Positions 8,556 to 17,414 are shown, numbered from the stretch's first letter. The stretch is DNA of 64,000 nucleotides from Aeromonas rivipollensis (GCF_010974825.1 NZ_JAAILA010000008.1:1-64000); one strand, 5' to 3'. Made by a program: numbers and translations. The notes: generated from the sequence alone by a model not told the origin.

Positions 8556-8945
8556 TTACGACTCCAACACTACAACCACGTTATCCACCCCGACACATGC
8601 AGAAAAGCATATCCGTTTGTGCGCATATCTCCACCGGCGCATGGCAATCCTTTTGCGATGCGATAAACGATGTGGGTAGAGAAAATGCGAGACTGAGCGG
8701 TGAAAACCAGACATCGGGTCGACACAAGGCGCTGCCAAGGGGGGACAGAAACGATCCTATTCGCGCATACTGCCTGCCCGTTTCGCTGAGCTCAAGCGGT
8801 TTTTGGCATGAAACGGGAAAAGCTCACAATTTAGGGATTGCCGGATCACCAAGGGGATATTTTGTGATACGGATCACATTTCTATCCGGCCACATGGGTA
8901 ATCTGAGGGTGAAGACACAAGCAAGACGACCCGAAGGGGGCCAAT
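8556..8945. other. Divergent intergenic region between the GGDEF/EAL gene and raiA
   Basis: 390 nt without a convincing gene. It holds the divergent promoters. The right part contains a consensus CRP site and a candidate raiA -10. I see nothing identifiable in 8600-8850. Confidence 0.6.
8863..8878 (+). promoter_or_regulatory. Consensus CRP site upstream of raiA
   Basis: TGTGATACGGATCACA matches TGTGA-N6-TCACA exactly. A -10-like TAATCT lies at 8899-8904, giving a predicted start near 8911 and placing the CRP centre at about -40.5, the class II position. This suggests direct activation of raiA by cAMP-CRP. The site is visible; activation is inferred. Confidence 0.8.
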
Positions 8946-9284
8946 ATGAAAATCGAAATGACCAGTAAAATCATCGACATTACCCCAGCCATCCGCGAGC
9001 GCATTGAATCCCGTTTTGAAAAGCTCGAGCGTCTTCAGGTGCCTCTTATCACACCCCATGTGATCATCTCCAAAGAGCGTTTGATGTATATCGTCGAAGC
9101 CACCGCCGGCATTCCCAACGGCAAGTTGTTTGCGCAGGCAGAGCACGAGGATCTGTATGCCGCCATCACGGATCTGGGCCAGAAGCTGGAGCGTCAGCTC
9201 AATCGCCATATCGAGAAACCCCTCGCCCGCCGCGCGGCTGTCGTAGGCAAGGACGTTCCCGAGGTGGACGAAGCCGACGCCTGA
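8946..9284 (+). CDS. raiA: Ribosome-associated inhibitor RaiA (YfiA, short HPF family)
   Basis: A 112-aa protein of the HPF/YfiA family that binds the 30S decoding centre and silences 70S ribosomes in stationary phase or cold. The whole length is the beta-alpha-beta-beta-beta-alpha domain (MKIEMTSKIIDITPAIRERI, LITPHVIISK, LYAAITDLGQKLERQLNRH). The acidic tail GKDVPEVDEADA is typical of YfiA rather than HPF. A GAAGGGGG ribosome-binding site precedes the ATG. It is monocistronic, with a consensus CRP site upstream and a terminator downstream. Confidence 0.93.
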   Translation: MKIEMTSKIIDITPAIRERIESRFEKLERLQVPLITPHVIISKERLMYIVEATAGIPNGKLFAQAEHEDLYAAITDLGQKLERQLNRHIEKPLARRAAVVGKDVPEVDEADA

Positions 9285-9308
9285 TCCCGGTTATCCTATC
9301 CATTGCGC

Positions 9309-9334
9309 AAAAAGGCGGGTCATCCCGCCTTTTT
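9309..9334. terminator. Bidirectional terminator between raiA and the convergent gene
   Basis: AAAAAGGCGGG, TCAT loop, CCCGCCTTTTT. It serves raiA on the plus strand and the gene ending at 9360 on the minus strand. Confidence 0.9.
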
Positions 9335-9359
9335 GCATCTTCTCCCTGCGCCTCTGGCA

Positions 9360-9869
9360 TTAGGCCAGCCAGCGCAAGCGAGCATCCACCCCTCGCGTCA
9401 AATCCTCCAGCAACGGCAGCATCAGCAAGGGATCCTCCCCTCTGGGCTGGGAGGCCAGCTTGCCCTGCCAGCGTTCGCGCCCGAGCGCCGACAGGTTGTC
9501 ATACACGGCGGGATCCAGCGCCGGTGTCCGATTGACCAGCGCAGGGGATCGCAGCGCCAGCCAGAGCCGCACATCGGCCATACAGCCCCCCTGCTGCAAC
9601 CGCTCGTTGAGTGCCCAGGCGTCGGCGTCCCCCGGCTCGCCCTCCAAGGCAGCCTGAGGCATCAAACCGAAGCGACTGCGCCATGCCTGCGCTTGCGGCG
9701 CCGCCGCCGGGGCGGCCCCAAACCAGGGTTGTTCCTCGACCGCGTCGGTCAGCAGCGCCAGGTGCAGCCTGAAGTCGGCCCTGTCCCCCTGGCGGAGATC
9801 CTGGTTGAGCCGCTGGCCCAACTGGGCTTCATCGACGAGCAGGCGATCACGAATAGCACTGGGCAGCAT
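9360..9869 (-). CDS. Conserved hypothetical protein, VC2046/SO_2500-like
   Basis: A 169-aa largely helical protein of unknown function. It begins MLPSAIRDRLLVDEAQLGQRLNQ and contains a FRLHLALLTDAVEEQPWF stretch. This resembles, from memory, an uncharacterised family of Vibrio and Shewanella (VC2046/SO_2500). No catalytic motif, signal peptide or membrane segment is visible, and it is likely cytoplasmic. It converges with raiA across a shared terminator. The family assignment is tentative; that it is a real gene is supported by its uniform codon bias. Confidence 0.6.
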   Translation of the reverse strand: MLPSAIRDRLLVDEAQLGQRLNQDLRQGDRADFRLHLALLTDAVEEQPWFGAAPAAAPQAQAWRSRFGLMPQAALEGEPGDADAWALNERLQQGGCMADVRLWLALRSPALVNRTPALDPAVYDNLSALGRERWQGKLASQPRGEDPLLMLPLLEDLTRGVDARLRWLA

Positions 9870-9952
9870 GGGATAAATCTTGGAAATGAGGGTTTCATTG
9901 TTTATCGGCCGTCAACCCAATCCTTTAAGCATTAAAAATCCCAGCCAAGGGG

Positions 9953-9980
9953 TTCACAAGCGCGACAGATCTGTTAGTAT
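9953..9980 (+). promoter_or_regulatory. Promoter of the tRNA-Tyr pair
   Basis: TTCACA (9953-9958), a 16-nt spacer and TAGTAT (9975-9980) are followed by a GC-rich discriminator (GCGGCTCGC), typical of growth-rate and stringently controlled stable RNA promoters. The first tRNA begins 16 nt past the -10. Confidence 0.6.
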
Positions 9981-9995
9981 GCGGCTCGCACTTGG

Positions 9996-10080
9996 GGAGG
10001 GGTTCCCGAGCGGCCAAAGGGATCAGACTGTAAATCTGACGGCTCTGCCTTCGAAGGTTCGAATCCTTCTCCCTCCACCA
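9996..10080 (+). tRNA. tRNA-Tyr (GTA)
   Basis: An 85-nt class II tRNA with an encoded CCA end. The acceptor stem is GGAGGGG/TCCCTCC. The anticodon GTA is at 10030-10032 in the loop CTGTAAA, and the T loop is GGTTCGAATCC. The long variable arm is typical of bacterial tRNA-Tyr. Confidence 0.97.
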
Positions 10081-10110
10081 TTCAAGTGCAACAATCAGGT
10101 CATGCCCCGT

Positions 10111-10195
10111 GGAGGGGTTCCCGAGCGGCCAAAGGGATCAGACTGTAAATCTGACGGCTCTGCCTTCGAAGGTTCGAATCCTTCTCCCTCCACCA
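10111..10195 (+). tRNA. tRNA-Tyr (GTA), second identical copy
   Basis: Identical over all 85 nt to the copy at 9996-10080, with a 30-nt spacer. It is followed by an intrinsic terminator, so both come from one transcript. The tandem arrangement resembles the tyrT pair of E. coli. Confidence 0.97.
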
Positions 10196-10205
10196 TCATT
10201 CAGAA

Positions 10206-10232
10206 AACCCGGCCTCGCGCCGGGTTTTTGCT
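10206..10232 (+). terminator. Terminator of the tRNA-Tyr operon
   Basis: AACCCGGC, CTCG loop region, GCCGGGTT followed by TTT-G-CTTTT, 11 nt after the second tRNA. Confidence 0.85.
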
Positions 10233-10274
10233 TTTCCTGGCCATCTCGCTCCCGCCCCGCCAGACAGCACCATG

Positions 10275-10303
10275 AAAAACGGGAGGCCAAGTCCTCCCGT
10301 TTT
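10275..10303 (-). terminator. Terminator of tamB
   Basis: On the minus strand AAAACGGGAGG pairs with CCTCCCGTTTTT around a 6-nt loop, 15 nt after the tamB stop. T residues follow on both strands, so it may act in both directions. Confidence 0.85.
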
Positions 10304-10317
10304 CGTGCTCATCCCCT

Positions 10318-13300
10318 TCACAGGGTGAAGCGATAGAAGATGTCTACCGCCTGGGCCACCCCGCTCATGGCCTGCAGATAGAGTCTGGGCATCAGCTCGT
10401 AGCGCAGCTTGAACTCGGCGATGGGGCTGAACACCCCGACCCCGTACTGGAACTGCAGGCCGGGCAGCAGGTAGGCCGACAGGGTCACCTGGGTGTCGTC
10501 GCCGCTCCCTGCGGTGTCGAGTGCCACATCGCTCATGCCAAGGGACTCCCCGATACTGGAGACAACGCCACTCGCCTGACTCACCGCCCCCGCCACCAGC
10601 AGGCCGTTGAAGCCGCCATCCTCGCCACTGGTCTGCAGCCCCTTGCCACGCAGCAGATAAGAGAGCTGCTCGGACTGCGCCATCTGCGGCTCGGAATAGA
10701 CGGTGATCTTCGGCTTGGCCGCCGGCCCCGTCACCCGGACCCCGACGGTGACGTTGTCCTCTATGGTGTCGGGATCCCGGTAAGTCTCTATGTTGAGATA
10801 GGGCTGGTCGATGGGGCCGGAGAAGAGGATCCGCCCCTCCTTGATGATGAGGTTCTGACCGTAGGCCTTGAAGCGCCCATCCTTGAGCTCCAGCTGACCA
10901 TTGCCCGACAGCGGCTTGGAGGGCTCCTGGCGAATGCCGAGCGCCCCCGTCACCTTGGTCTTGAGCCCCATGGCCTCCAGCCGGACATCGTCACCGAGCC
11001 GGATGGCGAGCTTGATCTCCATCGGCAGGGGCGCCGTCTTGGGCACGGGCGGCAGATCGTCATAGATGACGGTCACGTCATCGGAGACCGCCACCGCACT
11101 CTCCGGCAATGTCTTGACCAGGATCCGCGACCAGGGGATGTCCACCTGACCGCTCACCCTGGTCTCCTCTCCCAGGGAGATGGCGATGTCAGGTGTCACC
11201 CTGACCCGACCCATGCCCGGGTACTGGGCTTCCAGATCCTTGCCCTGGATGGTGAGGCTGCCGGTCACCGGCAGCTTGGCCCAGCTCAGCCATCCCCCCA
11301 GCGCGAGCGGCCCCTTGCCCACCAGCATGGAGCCGTCGAGTTCGGCCCGGTTGCCGTTTATCTTGAGGCGGGTCACCAGCTTGGAGAGCGTCACCATGTC
11401 GGAGTGGGTCTGCACCTCCCCCTCCAGCAGGTTCAGCTCACCGTACAGCAGGGGCGCGGCCAGGGTGCCATCGAAGCGGGCATCCGCCGAGATGAAGCCC
11501 TGCAGGGAGCGCACCTCCGGGATCAGGGGGGCAAAGGTCGCCAGCTTGAGGTCGTCAAACTTGAGCTGCCCCGACAGCAGGCCAGGGCCCGCAGGCTCCT
11601 TTATCAGCAGATCTGTGTCTATGTTGCCTATCTGCCTGGAGGCGAAATCGAGCCGGATGGCGGCCTGCTGGCGTTCGAAATCGACCCCGAGCTCCAGGCG
11701 CTGGTACTCGGTCTTGATCTCGTCGGCCACCAATGTACCCGGCGTGGTGCTCACCCTGGCATGCAGGGTCGGCTGATTGCCGCGCCAGCTGGCGCGGCCG
11801 TCGGCCGACAGCACCGCCTGCCAGCGGAAGTTGTCCGGCAGCCAGGGGCGCAGCCGCTTGAGATCGAATTCGTTCAGGGCAAACTCCAGGCTACCCTGGG
11901 CGGCGGAGACCTGGCTGCCCTTGACGCAGAGGCTGGCCCCCTGGGAACCCAGACAGAGATCCCCCATGGTCAGCTGCTGTCTGGGCAAGTCCAGATCCAG
12001 GGACCAGGGTGCGGCCAGCGTCCAGCGTTTGAACGGGGTCTTGACCTTGAGCTCAGAGAGGGCGCCGCGCCAACGATCCCCGCGCAGGCTGCCATTCAGG
12101 CTCAGATCGGCGGCCACCGGATCCCCCTTCATGGTCAAGGTGAGCCCGTGGCGATCGAGATCGCCGCTCAGGTTCAGGGCTATCTGGGAGAGCGTCGTCG
12201 TCCCCTGCACCAGGCTCGCCACCGTCAGGGCCAGCTCGCCGGCCGGCTTGTCCCCCACCAGGGCGTTGCCCTTGATGACAGTCTCCTTCAGCACGGTTCC
12301 GGCATAGGAGAGGCGGCTCGAGACCAGATCCGCATTCACCCTCGGCGCCTGCTGGCTGCCGCTAAGACGCACCTGCCCTTTAAGGTCGCCGCCAAGGCCG
12401 GGGTAGATGCCGCCAAGCTTGGGGGCATCTATCTGCGCATCCAGCTTCCAGGCCTGGGCGGTGAGCGCCCCCTTGGCCTGCAACTGGTTGGGGCCGCTTT
12501 GCAGCGCCAGGGCCGGGATGGTCCACTCCATCTTGTCGTTGCCGCTGAGGGCGCCTTTGAGCGCCAAGGGATACTGGTTGAGCTTGCCCTCGACCCTGAG
12601 CTCCGGCAGCGCCAGCTGCCAATGGCCCGCCTCGTCAAGCTCGAAGCGGCTGGTTATCTTGCCCGCCAGCTTGCCCTTGATCTCGGGCACCAGCTCGGCC
12701 GGGTTGATCTCCTTGAACTCTGTGGTCCCCTGCCACTGGACGCCCTTGCGCCACGCCAGCTTGCCATCGAGCTTGAGCTCCCCCTTCAGGGCACCCAACA
12801 GCAGCTCGACACGGCTCAGTTGGCCGAGATCCCCCTTGCCCGAGAGCGCCAGCTTGAAGGGGGGCAGATCCGTGCCCTTGCCGGCGGTCTTGAGTGCGAA
12901 CTGATAGCCCGAGAGCTTGCCCTTGGCGCTCAGGCTGCCCTTGTCAAGCCGGTAGCTGGGTTCGTCTTTGGCTGCTTTGTGCAGCGGCCAGCCGAGGCTC
13001 TTCCAGTCCAGCGCCAGATCGAAGGGCAAGTCGGGATCCAGCGTCGCCAGCGTCCCCTTGAGATTGGCGCTCACCGGCCCCTTGGCCTTGAGCAACAGCC
13101 CCAGCTTGCCCACAGAGCCATCCAGGGTCAGATTCGCCTGCTCCCCCTTGAGCTCACCGTCAAGCAACCCCTTGCGCGCCTTGGCCTCCAGGGTCAGGGC
13201 GAGGGGATAATCCGAGGTCAGAGTGACATGGCCCTTGAGCGCCAGATCCGCCATGGCGTGGCGCAAGGAGAGCTCCCGCACGTCGATGCGCGCATCCTGA

Positions 13301-14097
13301 GCGCGGGCAGACAGCAGCAACTTGTCGAGCCCCTCGATGAGCTCCCCCTGCTGATAGCGCACCCGGGTCGCCGCCAGCCCTTCCAGCTGGATGGGGAATG
13401 GCAGACGGATCTCGGGCAGCGCTATGGGGGCGGCCGCCTCTGGCTTCGCCTTGGCGGTCCTGGTCTCCTTGGGGGTATCGACTTTGGCCTTGGCTGCGCC
13501 CTGCGCCTTGGCCGTCTTGCTGGCGGCCGGCTTGGCTGCCTCGTCGGCAGGAGGGGCCTCGGCCAGGGTCACGTTCAGGCCATCGAGCACGGGCCCGCGC
13601 ACTATGAGCCCCTTGCGATCCAGGGTGGCGCCTATCTCCAGATCCTTAAGGGTCACCCCCACCCCGGGGACGGCCAGATCCAGATCCGTCACCTTGAGGC
13701 TGTCCACCTGGATGCGCAGTGGCAACGGGCGCCAGACGAAGGGCTCGGTGGGCTCTTCTGGCACAGGCTCAGCGTCGGCGACCTTCACCACAGGGTGGGT
13801 GACCGTCAGGGATTTGATCCAGAGCTTGCCCTGCAGCAGCTTGCCGAGATCCCAGTCCAGCACGGCCCGCTCGACGGTGACATCCACCAGCTCGTCCTGC
13901 CAGCCGACCCCTTCCAGGGTCCAGCCATAGCCGAGCTGGCCCGCCACCAGTTCCCCCTTGAGAGAAGGCAGCGCCCCCCTGGCCTGCTGCCACAGCCACT
14001 TGTTGCCCTGATGGGTAAAGCCCAGCAGGCTGACACCGATGAGCAGCAGGAAGAAGAGCCCCATGAGCCACAAGAAAATACGCTTTACCCAGATCAC
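10318..14097 (-). CDS. tamB: Translocation and assembly module inner-membrane subunit TamB
   Basis: A bridge protein spanning from the inner membrane across the periplasm to the outer-membrane partner TamA. It is implicated in outer-membrane protein insertion and phospholipid transport. A signal anchor lies at residues 5-28 (IFLWLMGLFFLLLIGVSLLGF). The long middle is repetitive beta-strand (AsmA/TamB taco-like groove), and the C-terminal DUF490 domain ends LLYQF-type (DIFYRFTL). With the GTG at 14097 (GGGGG ribosome-binding site 8 nt upstream) the product is 1259 aa, the same as E. coli TamB. A TTG at 14148 in the same frame has no ribosome-binding site. An Ala/Lys-rich linker near residues 190-225 is unusual. 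It follows tamA directly. Confidence 0.93.
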   Translation of the reverse strand: MIWVKRIFLWLMGLFFLLLIGVSLLGFTHQGNKWLWQQARGALPSLKGELVAGQLGYGWTLEGVGWQDELVDVTVERAVLDWDLGKLLQGKLWIKSLTVTHPVVKVADAEPVPEEPTEPFVWRPLPLRIQVDSLKVTDLDLAVPGVGVTLKDLEIGATLDRKGLIVRGPVLDGLNVTLAEAPPADEAAKPAASKTAKAQGAAKAKVDTPKETRTAKAKPEAAAPIALPEIRLPFPIQLEGLAATRVRYQQGELIEGLDKLLLSARAQDARIDVRELSLRHAMADLALKGHVTLTSDYPLALTLEAKARKGLLDGELKGEQANLTLDGSVGKLGLLLKAKGPVSANLKGTLATLDPDLPFDLALDWKSLGWPLHKAAKDEPSYRLDKGSLSAKGKLSGYQFALKTAGKGTDLPPFKLALSGKGDLGQLSRVELLLGALKGELKLDGKLAWRKGVQWQGTTEFKEINPAELVPEIKGKLAGKITSRFELDEAGHWQLALPELRVEGKLNQYPLALKGALSGNDKMEWTIPALALQSGPNQLQAKGALTAQAWKLDAQIDAPKLGGIYPGLGGDLKGQVRLSGSQQAPRVNADLVSSRLSYAGTVLKETVIKGNALVGDKPAGELALTVASLVQGTTTLSQIALNLSGDLDRHGLTLTMKGDPVAADLSLNGSLRGDRWRGALSELKVKTPFKRWTLAAPWSLDLDLPRQQLTMGDLCLGSQGASLCVKGSQVSAAQGSLEFALNEFDLKRLRPWLPDNFRWQAVLSADGRASWRGNQPTLHARVSTTPGTLVADEIKTEYQRLELGVDFERQQAAIRLDFASRQIGNIDTDLLIKEPAGPGLLSGQLKFDDLKLATFAPLIPEVRSLQGFISADARFDGTLAAPLLYGELNLLEGEVQTHSDMVTLSKLVTRLKINGNRAELDGSMLVGKGPLALGGWLSWAKLPVTGSLTIQGKDLEAQYPGMGRVRVTPDIAISLGEETRVSGQVDIPWSRILVKTLPESAVAVSDDVTVIYDDLPPVPKTAPLPMEIKLAIRLGDDVRLEAMGLKTKVTGALGIRQEPSKPLSGNGQLELKDGRFKAYGQNLIIKEGRILFSGPIDQPYLNIETYRDPDTIEDNVTVGVRVTGPAAKPKITVYSEPQMAQSEQLSYLLRGKGLQTSGEDGGFNGLLVAGAVSQASGVVSSIGESLGMSDVALDTAGSGDDTQVTLSAYLLPGLQFQYGVGVFSPIAEFKLRYELMPRLYLQAMSGVAQAVDIFYRFTL

Positions 14098-14173
14098 AGC
14101 GCAGACCCCCGAGAAAGAGGCAGCCGCAGCGGCCAGGAGAGAGAACAAAGAGGATGAGTGGGTTCAAACCGGA

Positions 14174-15949
14174 TCATAATTCAGGCCCCAGCGCGAAATG
14201 CAGCCGCAACGGCTTGTCCTCCTCGGAGATGGCCACCGCCAGATCCAGCCTGACCTGACCTATGGGCGTCACCCAGCGTACCCCGACCCCGGTGCCTATC
14301 TTCCAGGCCTCGCTGTAGTCGACTGTGGCCGTGCCTCCATCCACGAACAGGGCGCCGAGCCACTTGTCGCTGAAGCGGTAGTTGTACTCCAGGCTGCCCA
14401 CGCTGGTGTAGCGCCCGCCGGTGAGCTTGCCATCCTCGTCCTTCGGCGAGACCGTCTCATAGCCGTAGCCACGTATGGTCTGATCGCCACCGGTGAAGAA
14501 ACGCAGGGAGGGAGGCACCAGCGAGAAGTCATCCCCTATGATGGCCCCCTGCTCGACCCGCATCAGGAAGCGGTGATCCTCCCCCAGGGTGCGCAGCCAC
14601 TTGCTGCGCCCCCACACCCGCATGAAGTTGATGTCCGATCCCCAGTAAGGGCTGGAGAATTCCGTCGTCAGTTGCTGACGATCCCCCCAGTCCGGCACCA
14701 GACCGCCGCGCACCCGCAACCGCGACCAGGAGACCCCGGGGATCAGCAGCAGACTGTTCCCCTCGTCGTTACCCTGCACGTAGCGCTCGTTCTCCAGCCG
14801 GATGAAGACGTCCCTGTCCCAGCTCTCCGGCCGCCGCTTCCAGCGGTGCACCCCCAGGGTGGCCAGATCGGAGCGGGTATCGTTGTTGTCTGTGTACTGG
14901 TAGCCGGCCTGCAGGGAGTAGTAGTCCCGCAGCGGGTTGCCGACCGGGATCTGGTAATCGAAACTGAGCTCCGCCTCCGGGGCCGAGACCTTGGCGGTGC
15001 TGGAGAGGCTGTGGCCATAGCGGTTGACCCAGGGCTTCTCCCAGGTGGCACTCAGACGCGGCCCCACGTCGGTGGCATAACCGATACCGGTTTCGATCTC
15101 GTGGTCGACCCGGTTCGAGAGGGTCACCTGCACCGGCACCCTATTGCCCTCGGCCTGGCTGATCATGGGTTTGATGTCCACCTGCTTGAACAGCTTGGTG
15201 GAGGAGACGTCCTGGGACATTTCGGCCAGCCGGATCGCCAGATAGGGGTCGCCACTCTTGATGTTGATGAGCGGCCGGATGAGGCGCAGGGCCTCCGGCG
15301 TCGCATCGTAGTGGATCTCGCCGAAGTGATAGCGGGGACCGGAGCGGAACAGGATATAGATCTCGGCCTTGCCCTGATCCGGGAAGACCTTCACCTGGCT
15401 CTTGCTGATCTTGGCGTCAAAGTAGCCCCGCGCCAGCCCCAGGCTGCCGAGATCCGCCTTGATGGACTCGTACTTGCCGTGGTTGAGGGGATCCCCCTCC
15501 TTCAGGGGCAGCTTGTCCAGCAGCTCGCTGTAGACCTCGTCGCTGCCCGCCTCCCCTTCCAGCAGGATATCGAGGCGCGAGATGAGCACTGGCTCCCCCC
15601 GCGCTATCTCGATCACCACCTTGGCGGGGGATTTCTTGTCGCGCTTGAGGGTTACCTTCGGCTGGTAGTAGCCATAGACCTGCAGGGCTTTTTGCACGCT
15701 CTCGGTGATCTTGGCGCGGGCGGGACGATACTGACGCTCCTGGTAGACCGGCAGGGCATTGAGGTAGGCCTCGACGTTATCCTTCTGCTCCCCCTTGATG
15801 CCCTTGATCTGATAGGTCAGCTTGGCCGCCATGGCGGGAGTCACCAGCAGCCACAGACAGAGGGCGAGCAGCAAGGTACCGAGCCCACGGCGACCGGTTC
15901 GCCCGGGTGAGCTGAACCCGGCAGGCAAAATAGGATGGCATCCTGTCAA
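14174..15949 (-). CDS. tamA: Translocation and assembly module outer-membrane subunit TamA
   Basis: An Omp85-family outer-membrane barrel. A signal peptide ends near residue 41 (LWLLVTPAMA-AKLTY). Three POTRA domains cover about residues 42-275. The 16-stranded barrel covers about 280-591, with the Omp85 lid-lock motif (GGDQTIRGYGYE, the RGY block) and a terminal beta-signal (LRLHFALGPEL). It forms the TAM complex with TamB, encoded next in the same direction. The start is uncertain: the longest frame begins at a TTG (15949), and no in-frame ATG exists before the signal peptide. The protein is about 14 residues longer than E. coli TamA. Confidence 0.93.
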   Translation of the reverse strand: MTGCHPILPAGFSSPGRTGRRGLGTLLLALCLWLLVTPAMAAKLTYQIKGIKGEQKDNVEAYLNALPVYQERQYRPARAKITESVQKALQVYGYYQPKVTLKRDKKSPAKVVIEIARGEPVLISRLDILLEGEAGSDEVYSELLDKLPLKEGDPLNHGKYESIKADLGSLGLARGYFDAKISKSQVKVFPDQGKAEIYILFRSGPRYHFGEIHYDATPEALRLIRPLINIKSGDPYLAIRLAEMSQDVSSTKLFKQVDIKPMISQAEGNRVPVQVTLSNRVDHEIETGIGYATDVGPRLSATWEKPWVNRYGHSLSSTAKVSAPEAELSFDYQIPVGNPLRDYYSLQAGYQYTDNNDTRSDLATLGVHRWKRRPESWDRDVFIRLENERYVQGNDEGNSLLLIPGVSWSRLRVRGGLVPDWGDRQQLTTEFSSPYWGSDINFMRVWGRSKWLRTLGEDHRFLMRVEQGAIIGDDFSLVPPSLRFFTGGDQTIRGYGYETVSPKDEDGKLTGGRYTSVGSLEYNYRFSDKWLGALFVDGGTATVDYSEAWKIGTGVGVRWVTPIGQVRLDLAVAISEEDKPLRLHFALGPEL

Positions 15950-16478
15950 ACGTCAATTTCCCCGAATAACATAAGTAAAAAACTGTTCGATTTAGAATGA
16001 TAATGGGGCTCACCCCAGGCGAGCGCGGCTCATCCTAGCATAACCGCAGTCGCGAAATCCCCCTCTCCCCCGGGGCTGGCGTCCTCTTCCGGGGCCGGCT
16101 TTCACTGGGGTCTGACAGGGAAAACAGCCCGCCAGCGGGGGAAAGTGCGCACTCTCCCGGCAAGGGGCGTACAAAAAAACGGCACTCAAGTCCGATGCCA
16201 GCGGTTCATTCCCGTCGCCGCCCGCGGCGCTGCAGTGCTCGCCACGCGACAGCCCCTGTCGGACGGCCCCGGACCTTGAGACCCCGAATGCCCTGGCAGG
16301 CTTGACATCATCGTCTGGGGCCCCCATTGCCATATCCTGCTATTGAACAGGAAAATAATTTTAAATCAACAACTTGAATAGGTGGCACTAAAGCTTCGTT
16401 CAATCCAATCGATTTATCCCGCTGCCACTGCTTCCTTCCCTGCCCCACACTGATGTCATCAATCGCAGGAGAGATCCC
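15950..16478. other. 529-nt intergenic region with several inverted repeats
   Basis: No convincing gene. The left end holds the tamA promoter region (AT-rich, 15950-16005). A GC-rich middle carries short inverted repeats: AGTGCGCACT at 16144-16153, CGCCGC/GCGGCG at 16216-16229, and CGACAG/CTGTCG at 16247-16261. A TTGACA at 16302-16307 has no well-spaced -10. The right end (16340-16420) is AT-rich. An open frame at 16010-16333 on the minus strand has no ribosome-binding site and odd composition, so it was not called. An untranslated RNA is possible but not supported. Confidence 0.4.
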
Positions 16479-16853
16479 ATGCCCTTACGTAGCGAACAAC
16501 TGGCTGACTACATAGCCGACAGACTCGAATTCGTCACCTTCCTGGCCTGTTGCAGTGCCCTGCTGGCCCTGTTGACCGGCATGAACGGCCAGCAGGCCCT
16601 GGCCTTCACCGCCCTCAACCTGCCCTTCGGTCTCGCCCTGCTGCTGGGGCTGGCCATACTGGCGCCGCTGCCGGCCCACTGGCGCCTGCCCGGGATAGCC
16701 CTGCTGCTGGTCGGCGGCGCCCTGCTCACCCTGCAGCTCGGTGGCGACTGGCTCAATCCCCTGGCGATCTGGAGCCTCTACGCCCTGCTGGGACTGGAGA
16801 TCCTGTGGCAGTCTCGCCCCAGGGCACGTCTGGCGACCCATACCCGCGGCTGA
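16479..16853 (+). CDS. Small inner-membrane protein of unknown function
   Basis: A 124-aa very hydrophobic protein with about four transmembrane segments (residues 18-36, 42-63, 68-87 and 90-110) and a short basic C-terminus (RPRARLATHTRG). CAGGAGAG lies 8 nt before the ATG. I recognise no family. It stands 79 nt ahead of ppiC on the same strand, so cotranscription is possible. Confidence 0.6.
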   Translation: MPLRSEQLADYIADRLEFVTFLACCSALLALLTGMNGQQALAFTALNLPFGLALLLGLAILAPLPAHWRLPGIALLLVGGALLTLQLGGDWLNPLAIWSLYALLGLEILWQSRPRARLATHTRG

Positions 16854-16932
16854 TGTGCCGCCGGCGGGGCTGACGCGCGCGCCGAATTGGAGTACGCTTG
16901 CGCCCCCTTTACCCTCGCCGAGGAGCGTTCCG

Positions 16933-17211
16933 ATGAAAAAAGCCTGTGCCCAGCACATCCTGGTCAAGACCGAGAAAGAGTGTCTCGAGATCAAGGAAAA
17001 ACTCGCCAAGGGTGCCGACTTCGGCCAGATGGCCAAGCGCTTCTCCACCTGCGCCTCCGCCAAGCGCAGCGGCGATCTGGGGGAGTTCTCCAAGGGGGAC
17101 ATGGTCAAGTCCTTCGACGATGCCGTCTTCAAGGGGGAGCTGCTGACCGTGCTGGGGCCGGTGCGCACCAAGTTCGGCTTCCACCTCATCAAGGTGCTCT
17201 ACCGCAACTGA
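16933..17211 (+). CDS. ppiC: Peptidyl-prolyl cis-trans isomerase C (parvulin)
   Basis: A 92-aa single-domain parvulin that interconverts cis and trans peptidyl-prolyl bonds in the cytoplasm. Parvulin motifs are present: AQHILVKTE at residues 5-13, GADFGQMAKRFSTC near 28-41, GDLGEFSKGDMV near 47-58, and the terminal KFGFHLIKVL. Length matches E. coli PpiC (93 aa). The ATG at 16933 follows a GAGGAG ribosome-binding site. Confidence 0.95.
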   Translation: MKKACAQHILVKTEKECLEIKEKLAKGADFGQMAKRFSTCASAKRSGDLGEFSKGDMVKSFDDAVFKGELLTVLGPVRTKFGFHLIKVLYRN

Positions 17212-17289
17212 GGGCCGGAGCCCTTACCCGTGTCCCCTCTGCCCTGACAAGGGCGCCCGCCGGCTCCCTGCCCGGCCGGGCCCTGGCCA

Positions 17290-17318
17290 CCGCCCTGCAG
17301 CCCCTGCGTGCAGGGCGG
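17290..17318. repeat. 9-bp hairpin downstream of ppiC
   Basis: CCGCCCTGC at 17290-17298 pairs with GCAGGGCGG at 17310-17318 around an 11-nt loop, 79 nt after the ppiC stop. No T run follows, only AAAAA, so termination here would not be textbook intrinsic. An AT-rich stretch at 17334-17375 then provides the likely promoter of the operon beginning at 17415. Confidence 0.5.
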
Positions 17319-17414
17319 CAAAAAGCGCCAAGATAAAGATAATTTACTAACGTTATCAGGTAATTAAGTTTATCCTTCTGGGCATTGCTCCATCATAACC
17401 AGTGGATCCTGCAT

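Noticed and set aside
11404-14157. A very long open frame (over 900 codons) on the plus strand opposite tamB
   Set aside because: It is antisense to a recognisable tamB, has no family match or ribosome-binding site, and reflects high-GC codon bias that removes stops from the opposite strand. The same applies to long antisense frames opposite the GGDEF/EAL gene, slt, glnS, chitobiase and aspS.
16010-16333. A 107-codon open frame on the minus strand upstream of tamA
   Set aside because: It has no ribosome-binding site, low-complexity Arg/Gly/Pro composition, no recognisable motif, and runs through several inverted repeats.
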